From positions 1 to 29,203 of IMG/VR virus record IMGVR_UViG_3300033144_001375: 29,203 bases of DNA; one strand, 5' to 3'. The DNA comes from a virus. Shown here one piece after another: positions 16,653 to 25,600 of the stretch; position 1 is the first letter of the stretch, and every line of letters begins with the position of its first letter. A model generated the notes under the pieces. It worked only from the letters and a program-made list of their open reading frames with translations, was not told the DNA's origin and did no database searches. Position numbers and translations under genes: made by a program.

Positions 16653-18599
16653 ATGGCTTATCAGATACCTATAAAATATTTTAACTCTTTTTGGCTAAAG
16701 AAGGTTGTTGGAGATACTAGCGAAAATCCTAGAAACGAAATAGAAAGTGCTGGAGGAACATGGGATTATGAATCTACAGTTACAACAAGTGTATTAACTG
16801 GTGGAGGAAGAGGCAAAGATACACAACCCTTACCTTATATTTTACCTACGTGGCCTGGTATTCCTTGGGGTAAATATTTATCTAAACCAAATTTAGAAGA
16901 TCCTACTGTTACTAACGCATATCCTTGTTTTCCATGGGGTGGTAGAGACTGGGATATTTATAATGCTGGAGATGATTTGCCAGATTGTGGTGGTAGTTTA
17001 ATAAATTCTACACCTTCACTAGAAGAAGGTAGAGAAAGAAATTGGGCTATTGAAGAAGCAAGAATTAGAGGAGGTTATAATAATACTACTGTAGATTTTG
17101 GAGTTAAAGCTTATTTAGTAGAAGATGAAAATTTAGCTGAAAATAGATTTAACACTATAATCTATTCAGGCATATATAATTCTAGAACTGGTTTAAATGA
17201 AACAAATGTATTCAACAATGCTGATGGTTCAATAACAGTTTCTTTAGATCCAATAAATGGTAGTATACAAAAATTATATGCCTATGATACCAACCTAACA
17301 ATTTTTCAAGAAAATAAAATTAGTAGAGCTTTAATAGATAAAGATGCTATTTATTCTGCTGAAGGTGCTGGCACAGCTGTGTCCTCTACCGAGTTAGTCA
17401 TTGGTCAAGTAACACCTTATAAAGGTGAATATGGTATTAGTAAAAATCCAGAATCATGGGCACAATTTGGATTTAGACAGTATTTATCTGATAAATATAG
17501 AAGTGCTATATTAAGATTATCAATGGATGGAATAACTGAAATATCTAATTATGGTATGACAGATTATTTTAGAGACGAACTTGCTTTAATAAATGACAAC
17601 CCTATTGTAACAACAAGCACCTATTCTTATTTTGATGAAGGATTAGATCCATCTATTTTTATTGGTTTTATATATGTAGACGACATAGATTGTGATTGCT
17701 CAAACAATATTCCAATAGGATCTTTAATACAAATTAATGATAAAACAATTCCTGGTTTATTTGTAACTTCAGTATCATCCACTAGTATAAATGGAAGATG
17801 TTTTATAACTACTTCTATTCCTTGGAGCCCGTCTCAATTTGGATTAGCTGTATGGCCTGAAAGTGTTAATTTTGTGTTTACTAATAAAGATGTAGTTCAG
17901 GGAGCTTTTGATACTCATAATAAAAACTATGTAGTATCTTTACAAAACTATGAAGGCTCTACAAACGCTTGTACACCAGAATTTAATTATAACACAGTAA
18001 GTTTTGATGAAGCGATTAATGGTTGGGTAAGTTTCTTTTCTTACAAACCCGCTGTCATGGAAAGTTTAAAAAACGACTTTTTCAGTGTAGATGGACACAA
18101 TGTTTACAGGCATTATGATGGTCCTAAATTTGGTAATTTTTACGGTGTTCAATATACTTCTTCCATTGAATTTATTTTTAATCCTAATCCTTCTATTAGT
18201 AAAAACTTTCAAACAGTTTCTTATGAAGGAACTAATGGATGGAGAGTAGATCATTTTGTATCAGATGCCACAGAACAAATGTTTAATGTATTTAGTGGAA
18301 CTTATAATGCAGCAACCGATGTTACAAACCCTGTGTTCAGTTTAGAAGAAGGTTTGTATACTAATCCTAATACTCAAATGCCAGAGTATTCAGGTTTTTA
18401 TTTAAAAGAAAATAAATACTGTGCAAATCTAATAAATAATAGTGTACCATTTGAAGGAGAAGTAGTATTTGGTTCTTCTATGAGTGGTATAAAAGGATTT
18501 TTTGCTACAGTTCAATTTTCTACTGATAATCAAACTGATGTTGGTGGAATGAAAGAACTTTATGCAGTATCAAGTAAATGGGTGGTATCATCACAATAA
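16653..18599 (+). CDS. Tail stabilisation / muzzle-like structural protein
   Basis: This 648-aa protein has a pattern I associate with tail-end proteins of crAss-like and related Bacteroidota podoviruses. An N-terminal Gly/Pro/Trp-rich part (WPGIPWGKYLSKPN) is followed by RIRGGYNNTTVDFGVKAYLV, then NRFNTIIYSGIYNSRTGLNETNVF, YAYDTNLTIFQENKISRALIDKDAIYSAEG, and GISKNPESWAQFGFRQYLSDKYRSAILRLSMDGITEISNYGM. These read as successive beta-propeller blades like those of P22 gp10-type proteins. It follows the 1853-aa gene after 34 bases, and both may contribute to one tail hub; in relatives parts of the two may be fused (inference). The gene stops one base before the GNAT start. The tail role is well supported by context; its precise position in the tail is not. 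Confidence 0.7.
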   Translation: MAYQIPIKYFNSFWLKKVVGDTSENPRNEIESAGGTWDYESTVTTSVLTGGGRGKDTQPLPYILPTWPGIPWGKYLSKPNLEDPTVTNAYPCFPWGGRDWDIYNAGDDLPDCGGSLINSTPSLEEGRERNWAIEEARIRGGYNNTTVDFGVKAYLVEDENLAENRFNTIIYSGIYNSRTGLNETNVFNNADGSITVSLDPINGSIQKLYAYDTNLTIFQENKISRALIDKDAIYSAEGAGTAVSSTELVIGQVTPYKGEYGISKNPESWAQFGFRQYLSDKYRSAILRLSMDGITEISNYGMTDYFRDELALINDNPIVTTSTYSYFDEGLDPSIFIGFIYVDDIDCDCSNNIPIGSLIQINDKTIPGLFVTSVSSTSINGRCFITTSIPWSPSQFGLAVWPESVNFVFTNKDVVQGAFDTHNKNYVVSLQNYEGSTNACTPEFNYNTVSFDEAINGWVSFFSYKPAVMESLKNDFFSVDGHNVYRHYDGPKFGNFYGVQYTSSIEFIFNPNPSISKNFQTVSYEGTNGWRVDHFVSDATEQMFNVFSGTYNAATDVTNPVFSLEEGLYTNPNTQMPEYSGFYLKENKYCANLINNSVPFEGEVVFGSSMSGIKGFFATVQFSTDNQTDVGGMKELYAVSSKWVVSSQ

Positions 18600-18600
18600 A

Positions 18601-19008
18601 ATGGAATTTAATATAAGAAGAATAAACGAAAGCGATTGGGGAACTTTTGAAACATGGTGGAAAGACTGGGGTTTTGAAGTATTGCCTAATAAGGATTTTT
18701 TACCAGACAATGGAACTAGTGGTTTAATAGTAGAAAAAAATAATAAACCTATTGTATCTACATTTATTTATACTACTAATTCTAAAGTAGCGATATTCGA
18801 GTGGCCTTTGTCTGATAAGAAATACAAAGAAAAAGACAGAGAACTAGCTATAGAGTTGTTAATATCAGGAGTAGAGAACGTGTGTAAAGCACATGGATAC
18901 AAATATTTACAATTCTTTGGAGATAATAAAAAATATATACAAAAACTAAAAGATTTAAATTTTGTAGAGGGAGATGGAGGTTATAGTTTAATAACAAAAA
19001 AAATATAA
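18601..19008 (+). CDS. GNAT-like small protein (putative N-acetyltransferase) inside the structural module
   Basis: This 135-aa protein has the size and layout of a single GNAT domain: beta strand and helix at the N-terminus (FNIRRINESDWGTFETWWKDWG), central strands (GLIVEKNNKPIVSTFIY and KVAIFEWPLSD), a long helix (DRELAIELLISGVENVCKAHGYKYLQ) and a final strand with GY-like ending. From memory, similar proteins with the motif WW..W and FLP.NGT.G occur between tail and internal virion genes in phages of aquatic bacteria. The usual R/QxxGxG/A acetyl-CoA loop is not clear, so activity is doubtful and a structural role is possible. I chose the ATG at 18601, one base after the preceding stop; an in-frame ATG at 18562 would overlap the upstream gene by 38 bases. 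Confidence 0.6.
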   Translation: MEFNIRRINESDWGTFETWWKDWGFEVLPNKDFLPDNGTSGLIVEKNNKPIVSTFIYTTNSKVAIFEWPLSDKKYKEKDRELAIELLISGVENVCKAHGYKYLQFFGDNKKYIQKLKDLNFVEGDGGYSLITKKI

Positions 19009-19009
19009 T

Positions 19010-19747
19010 ATGGGAGCATCAACAGCAACAGCATCAGCGGGTATGTTAACAGGAGTAGGTATGGGAGCTTACACTGCTTATCAAGCAAATGAACAGCAAA
19101 AAGAATTTGCAGCTAAAAAACAACAACAAGAAACTTTAATGGAACAGTTAGAAGCCAATAGACAAACTATATATAATCCTATGGCAGGCTTAACTAATGA
19201 AGCTGAAAAAGTTGGTGTTGCTACACAAGCAGCTAAAATAGAAGCTGAAGAAGCAGACATGGCGTTAGCTAATACTCTTGATACAATAATGGCAACTGGT
19301 GGTGGAGCTAGTGGAGCTACAGCTTTAGCTCAGGCGGCGCTTAAATCTAAACAAGGTATTTCTATAGATATTCAAAAACAAGAACTTCAAAACGCTAAAA
19401 ACTCTGCGTCTACTCAAATGAAAATAAATGAACAAAAAGCACAAGGAGCTAAATGGGCTTTTGAAGAACAAGAAACTAGAGACATGCAGCAACTAGATAG
19501 GGCTCAAAATAAAATTGATAAATTTGAGGCTCAAGAGTATGCAGCAGAAGCTCAAAAAATGGCAGCGTTTGGTAATATAGCTAGTAGCTTTGTAAGCGGT
19601 GCGGGTAATATTGCTGCTGGATCACAAACAGATAGTATTAATAGAGAACTTAATCAATACTTACAAGATCATCCTGAATTAGACTTTGACTCACTTGGCA
19701 GGCTAATGCTGTTACAAGGAGGAGGTTACAACGCAAATAATAGATAG
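19010..19747 (+). CDS. Internal virion protein, T7 gp14-like
   Basis: This 245-aa protein starts with a Gly/Ala/Thr-rich, mildly hydrophobic segment (residues 1-26, ASAGMLTGVGMGAYTAYQA) and continues as a long Gln/Ala/Lys/Glu-rich helix with heptad character (NEQQKEFAAKKQQQETLMEQLEANRQ and, later, EEQETRDMQQLDRAQNKIDKFEAQEYAAEAQKM). A short Gly/Ala hydrophobic patch (SSFVSGAGNIAAG) is near residue 195. This layout fits T7 gp14-type proteins, which are packed in the head and ejected to form the outer-membrane channel for DNA entry. The position, between tail genes and two very large internal proteins, is the same as in T7-like phages. It ends TAG, the only non-TAA stop of an intact gene here; a TAA follows at once and overlaps the next ATG. 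Confidence 0.65.
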   Translation: MGASTATASAGMLTGVGMGAYTAYQANEQQKEFAAKKQQQETLMEQLEANRQTIYNPMAGLTNEAEKVGVATQAAKIEAEEADMALANTLDTIMATGGGASGATALAQAALKSKQGISIDIQKQELQNAKNSASTQMKINEQKAQGAKWAFEEQETRDMQQLDRAQNKIDKFEAQEYAAEAQKMAAFGNIASSFVSGAGNIAAGSQTDSINRELNQYLQDHPELDFDSLGRLMLLQGGGYNANNR

Positions 19748-19749
19748 TA

Positions 19750-22593
19750 ATGGGTTATACATCAGAAAGAACAAATATAAATAAATCCTTAGAGAGTTTA
19801 AATCAAGAGACACAAAGACTTCAGAAACAAACTAACTATGAATTTGACAGACTAGACCAAAGAAGAAGGCAAAATCAAAGTGCCAACATGAATTGGTTAG
19901 CTCAAAATCAGCGTAAGCTAGATATGGGCATGCAGCAATATCAAGAGTTACAAGACTCTTATGAACCAGACACTGGCTATACTGAAAAAACTAAGGCCAT
20001 GATGAGCGGTATGAGAGATGAATATTATAATCTTTTACAAAATAAAGTACCTAAATTAGATGGTGAAGGTAATCCATTAAAAGATAAGCAAGGAAACGTT
20101 ATTTACGAAGAAAACATTAGAGCTGCTAACGAGCAAAGAGATAAATTAATGAAGGGTGTAAAAGAAACTTCTATGGCTCAAGGTAATTTTGCTGGTGTAC
20201 AGGGTAAGATGGATGCTGCTTTATCTATAAACAACGAAGCTCCCGGATCATTAGATCCTAGAACTAATGCTGATACTACTGCTTTATTTAAGCCAGGTGT
20301 CCAAAAAGTTCCAAGATGGGATTCTAAATCAGGAAAAGTTGTTTTTGATATACGTACACCAAAAATGGGTGAGGATGGAGAACCAGTGATAGAAAATGGT
20401 GAACCAGTGTATGAAGAAGAAGTTAGAACTATAAGCGCAGGAGAATTTAATAGAGATGTAGAGTCTGGAGCTATTGGTATATTAACATATGGAGACGGTG
20501 GAGAGGATAGAAATGCTTTACAAACTGAAGCTTTTGACCAGCATTACAAAGACAAGTTTAGTAAGTTTAAAGATATGACAGATTTAAATGATATTAATAC
20601 CTATAATGATTTTAGAGAAACTTTTGCAGGTTATGAAAAGCATTTAAGTCAAATGGACGTAAGTAAAATTCTAGATGATAATCAAGGCATGTCTAAGAAC
20701 TGGACAGATGTATTAAATAGAATAGCAAGAAATGCTAGCAGTGATTTTTATGGAGACAATGAAAATCCTTTTAGAACAATGTTAGAGGATTTTGGTTTAA
20801 AAGATGAAGATGGAGATGGAAAAATTAGTGGTGATGAATTAAATGCTATTGGTGGAGCTTGGAAACCAGGTAACACAGATCAACGTGCATTAGCAGAGAA
20901 GTTTTATAGAACATATGATCCAAGTAGTGGTATATTACCTACTTATCTAAACGACATGCTTAAAACATCTCAAACAATTGGTGCAGATCAATTAAGTCAA
21001 AAAGATAAAATAAAAAGAGATACAGAAGATAGACTTTCTGGAAAAGTTACTACTCCTACATCTAATAACGCTAATAAAAACAAAAATAAACCAAAGCCTG
21101 GTAGTAAAAATAATAAACAAAACCCTAAAGCAAAATTTCCTACTTATCAAATAGAAGATGAAAATGGAGAAAAAAGCGATTTTAATTTTGAAGAAGATTT
21201 AGTAACTGATGAGGGCACTTATAAGTTTTCACCTACAAGTACTCCATCTTTGATAGTAGTAGACGGACCTAATGGTAAAGAAGTTATAAATACATCAGGT
21301 ACAGCTTTAAGCGAAAATCAAAGAAAACTAATTGAAGACCAAGCTAAAAAACAAAACATTGAAATCAAAATTAATGAAAAAGATAGATTAGATGAGTTAA
21401 ATTCTAAAAAAAAAAGTGATAGTAAAGTAGATGATAAACAAGAAAAGCCTGTAGAAGATACAACTGTAGATGAATCAGTAAATGAAAATCAAGCAGATGA
21501 TACAGAAGCTCAAGCAGATGACGCTCAAGAAGAAGCACCTGAAGAAGCACCTGCAATTGAAGGTGATGAAACAAATGAGCAAGTAGAAGAAATAACTAAT
21601 GAGCAAGTAGAAAGCGACTCAAATATTGACAAAACTACAGGTTTTCTAAACAATAAAGGAGGAATAAAAAGTTTTACTCCAGAAAAAACTGTTGTATACG
21701 ATGATAGTAATTTAGAAGCTTTAAAAGGTTCACCTGAAGAAGTTCCTGCACTTAACTTTATGTTAGGTATAGAAAACACTGTTGGTTGTGTTGATGATAA
21801 TGGTAATCCTAAACCTTGTACCGGCTACGCTGAGGATAAAGATATGATAGCTGAAAATATTCAAAAGATAAACAATACTCATTTAGGAAAAGGAGAGTGG
21901 ACTGATCAGTATGGTAACAAAAAACTAGCTTTGAATAATAATAAGGTTTTTGGTGGACAATGGGATAGTTTACCTGAACAAGTTCAAACCTCGCTTTTAC
22001 AATATAACTTTAATAGTAGTTGGGATCCTAGAACTATAGTAATGCTAGCCAGCGGTACGATGGATAATACGGGTAGTAATAGATCTCTTAAAGGAGAAGA
22101 GTTAGATAAAAAGTGGAATGAAGTAAGAAATTCTATTAACTATACTGACCCAGCTGCAGATAATTATATGGATCCGATCGACATGGATTATCATATGGAT
22201 TATTTTTATGACAATACATTTGGAGATGAAGAAGATTATAAATATAAAGCTACTGGAATAGCAGAACCAACTGATGAGTCCTTAAAAGCTGATCATGATA
22301 AGTATTTAAAAGAAATAGGAGATGGAGATAAAGACGCTGGAATTGGAGTACTTACAGAATTAAATAGATTAATGGATATAAATTCCAATTTAAAAGTACT
22401 TGATGATGATCTAAATATAAATCCAAAATGGCAGGAGACTCACGATAATTATATGAAATACGCAAATGACCATAATATTAATCCACAAAATTTACGTATA
22501 TTACCAAAAAATGTTAAATCATATAGAGCACGAATGGATTTATTAAAGAGTAGATATAACGAATATTATGAAATTCCAGAATGGAGACAATAA
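19750..22593 (+). CDS. Large internal virion/ejection protein with EF-hand loop and possible lysozyme-like domain
   Basis: This is 947 aa. Residues 1-80 are a Gln/Arg-rich coiled coil. Residues 352-363 (DEDGDGKISGDE) are a textbook EF-hand calcium loop with Asp at positions 1, 3 and 5, Gly at 6, Ile at 8 and Glu at 12. Residues about 430-460 are Lys/Asn-rich and about 560-630 an acidic repeat linker. Residues about 668-790 may be a lysozyme-like fold: a Glu (E675) in MLGIENTVG, then a Gly-rich turn and PCTGYA, followed about 65 residues later by LPEQVQTSLLQYNFNSS, similar in pattern to the helix of phage muramidases. A capsid-packed ejection protein with cell-wall opening activity, functionally like T7 gp16, is plausible. 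The C-terminal 150 residues are acidic and helical. The gene starts 2 bases after the TAG of the previous one. Location is well supported; enzyme activity is speculative. Confidence 0.6.
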   Translation: MGYTSERTNINKSLESLNQETQRLQKQTNYEFDRLDQRRRQNQSANMNWLAQNQRKLDMGMQQYQELQDSYEPDTGYTEKTKAMMSGMRDEYYNLLQNKVPKLDGEGNPLKDKQGNVIYEENIRAANEQRDKLMKGVKETSMAQGNFAGVQGKMDAALSINNEAPGSLDPRTNADTTALFKPGVQKVPRWDSKSGKVVFDIRTPKMGEDGEPVIENGEPVYEEEVRTISAGEFNRDVESGAIGILTYGDGGEDRNALQTEAFDQHYKDKFSKFKDMTDLNDINTYNDFRETFAGYEKHLSQMDVSKILDDNQGMSKNWTDVLNRIARNASSDFYGDNENPFRTMLEDFGLKDEDGDGKISGDELNAIGGAWKPGNTDQRALAEKFYRTYDPSSGILPTYLNDMLKTSQTIGADQLSQKDKIKRDTEDRLSGKVTTPTSNNANKNKNKPKPGSKNNKQNPKAKFPTYQIEDENGEKSDFNFEEDLVTDEGTYKFSPTSTPSLIVVDGPNGKEVINTSGTALSENQRKLIEDQAKKQNIEIKINEKDRLDELNSKKKSDSKVDDKQEKPVEDTTVDESVNENQADDTEAQADDAQEEAPEEAPAIEGDETNEQVEEITNEQVESDSNIDKTTGFLNNKGGIKSFTPEKTVVYDDSNLEALKGSPEEVPALNFMLGIENTVGCVDDNGNPKPCTGYAEDKDMIAENIQKINNTHLGKGEWTDQYGNKKLALNNNKVFGGQWDSLPEQVQTSLLQYNFNSSWDPRTIVMLASGTMDNTGSNRSLKGEELDKKWNEVRNSINYTDPAADNYMDPIDMDYHMDYFYDNTFGDEEDYKYKATGIAEPTDESLKADHDKYLKEIGDGDKDAGIGVLTELNRLMDINSNLKVLDDDLNINPKWQETHDNYMKYANDHNINPQNLRILPKNVKSYRARMDLLKSRYNEYYEIPEWRQ

Positions 22594-22604
22594 AATAAAA
22601 TAGT

Positions 22605-25600
22605 ATGGACGAAAAATATTGGGAAAACTTATATAGTAATTTCAAAAACTTTGAATTGTCTCAGTTAGCTGGTGATGACTTAATGTCTTTAGAAGAGTTT
22701 AAAAATTATGTAAACGAAGATCCTTTATCTTTTTATCATAACCATGAAGAAGATATTCAAAACACACCAGGAATGGTAAAGGCTATTATGCCTTTATTAC
22801 AGCAAAGTAATAAACCTGGAGCACCAACTGGAAATGAGTACAGTTTAGATTTAACTGAAACATCTAGTGGACTTCCTTCTGAGGAAATTGATTTTACTTT
22901 AGAAGAAGATACAACTTATCCTGAGATAGTTCATAGAGATAGCGGAATTACATATAATGCTCCAGAAGAAGAAGAAGAAGAAGAAGAAGTGGAGGGAGTA
23001 ACAGGAGCAACTGGAATGGACTTTACTGGAATGGACTTTAGTTTAGCAGAACCTGAACCTACTGGTGTACAAGGTGTTACAGGATTTCAAGGTCCTACAG
23101 GAGCAGCTGGCGTAGAGGGAGCAACAGGAGCAACAGGAGCAACTAGTGTGGAAGGCTTTCAGGGACCAGCAGACTTGCCAATAATTGGTCTTAATGATTC
23201 TGAATTTGATGGTCCAGACATACTAGGTGGAGACATCAATTTCTATAATCAGGGTGGTTACAAGAATTTCTCGTATATAGGTGATCAATCTGGAAAATCA
23301 ATGTCTAAAGAAGAATGGGATTTTTATGATAGTGAAGAAAATTTAGTTAATGCTTTAAATAATGACGTAAGATTCAATATGAATTTTGAATTTGAAGAAG
23401 ATACAAATTTTGAAGATGTAATTCAGATATATGACAAAAGGAAAAAGAAGTATTATTATGTTCCTTTAAACACTTCATATAATAGAAAAGAGTATCCAAA
23501 TAAAGATTATTCTAAAGATTTTGAGTCTTTTCAAAAAATTACGCAACTTGGTATTGGTCCTGACGAAAATGTTGAGTATCAACCAGATTTATTAGGAACT
23601 TATCATGAGGAGGTATACAATGATGATGGAACTATTAATGTAGAAAAGAGTACAAGCCGAGACAGTTTTAAAAATTTTTATGGTGATAAACCCCTGGCAA
23701 AATCATCAGTATCAGTCATTGACGATGAAGGGAATATTAGAGAAGAAGAAGTATATGATTTTGAGTTAGGAAAAGGTGATAGACAAGCTTATAGAGATTA
23801 TTACGTTGAAATACCTGATTATAATAACTCTGATGATAATGCTACTATAAAGATCAAAGCTACAGATAATCATATTGCTAGAGCTATAACTTTAACAAGT
23901 AAAAATGGAGGTACTATTGAAGATAATCTTAAAACTATCATAGAACAAGATGAAATACTACAACAAAAATATAAATTCGACGCACAATTAATAGGTAAAC
24001 AAAACGCTGTTGACATTGACGTTGACAAGGTGTTAAATAATATATTAAAAACACAAGAAGGTAGAGATTTTGTTCTTGCAGGAGGAAAGGGGTATGATAT
24101 AAAGCTTCTTGCACCAACTAACTATATGTACAAATGGTCTGGAGCATCAGGGCTTGAGGGTAAAAAACAAATAGCACAAACTATCAATTCGTTTGCACCG
24201 TTATTAGATGAGCAATTTCCAAAAGAAGCAGAACTTTTAAAAGCTCAAGAATTATATTCAATGTTACCTGAGAATATACCTACCAATCCTGAAGATAGGT
24301 TACAATGGTTGAATGTTGATGGTAATTATTCTCTGTTACTTAAAGAAAAGTCTAAATGGTTATTGAATCAAATTCACAACAGTGACACTCCTGTAATAAA
24401 AAGGCTAAAACAAATAGCTACAGAATTAGAAAATACAGAGATTGTAAATGCTGAGGTTAAAGATATGGCAACTCGTTTAGAGAGGTTATATCCTGGTGCT
24501 ACTAGAGAAGAAATAAATGCTAAAGCTAATTTCGCTGTTAATACAGATTTAACTTTTGATCAAATAGATATATTCGCTTCTGATGGTTATGGTGTTTTTG
24601 GAGTTACTAAACCTACACAAGAGCTAGTAGATATAAGTACTAATTTTCATGAAAGAAAAATAAGGTTAGATGAAGCTAGAATGAATACTTATTGGGATGA
24701 GTTTAAGAAAAATGGAGGTAACCACGCTGCCGCTCAAGCTGTTGCTTTAGAAAAACATCCTGTAAGTACAGAAGATATTGTATCTCAAAACGAATTAGCA
24801 AGTGCTGCTCAAAACTTTTTAAACGACCCTAAAGTAAATATTTATGCAGATATTGAGGGTAATTATGGTAACACTATATATTCTAGGGGAGAGAGAAAAG
24901 GCGATGCTTATATTAAAGATAAAATTACTGAATATCAATATGCTAATGCTGATTGGTTGAACGGTAGAATAATGAAAAATAACGCTGAAATTATTCAACT
25001 CGCAACCCAATTAAGTCAACAAGGCATGGGCATTTATGAGGGTGAAAATGACATGAGCTTCATAAATAAATCTTATGAAGGATGGATGGCTGCTTTAGGA
25101 GATGATGATAGTGTTTTTAAGGATTTTGAAAAAATTTATGAAATAGCAAAGACAGGGGAACTACCAACAAAACTAACTACTATTCCTAATAGTGACCACC
25201 CATTAGTTAAAGCTTGGAATGATGCAGTAGAAGATAGAGCTGTTTTAGGTATATCTAAAGTTTTAAACGTAGATTGGACTACTTCTATGAGAGATGGTTT
25301 TTGGGGTAATGCCGGAAACTGGGGATCTGCACTGAATTTTGAAGAATTAACATATACCGAAAACAAACATAGATTATTTAAAGAAATTGAAGCAAGTGGT
25401 ATAGAGTTAACAGATCAGGATAAGTACGACATGCAACTTTTAATTGGTAATTCAGAAAAAATTGGAGCTGCTGTACCTGAGTATACTAAAATGGGAGTTG
25501 AAATGGGAGCTACATTTTTACTTACTGGTGGATCAGGTAATGTTGCGAATGTTATGAGATGGGGTGCTACAAATCTTTTTAGAGGAATGGGAACTGCTGG

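Noticed and set aside
18562-18600. Earlier ATG for the GNAT-like gene
   Set aside because: It overlaps the tail gene by 38 bases, while the ATG at 18601 directly follows the stop in the usual leader and gives a normal domain start.
19745-19750. TAG-TAA pair as evidence for TAG recoding
   Set aside because: All genes are open under the standard code and there is no in-frame TAG inside any; a single terminal TAG proves nothing.
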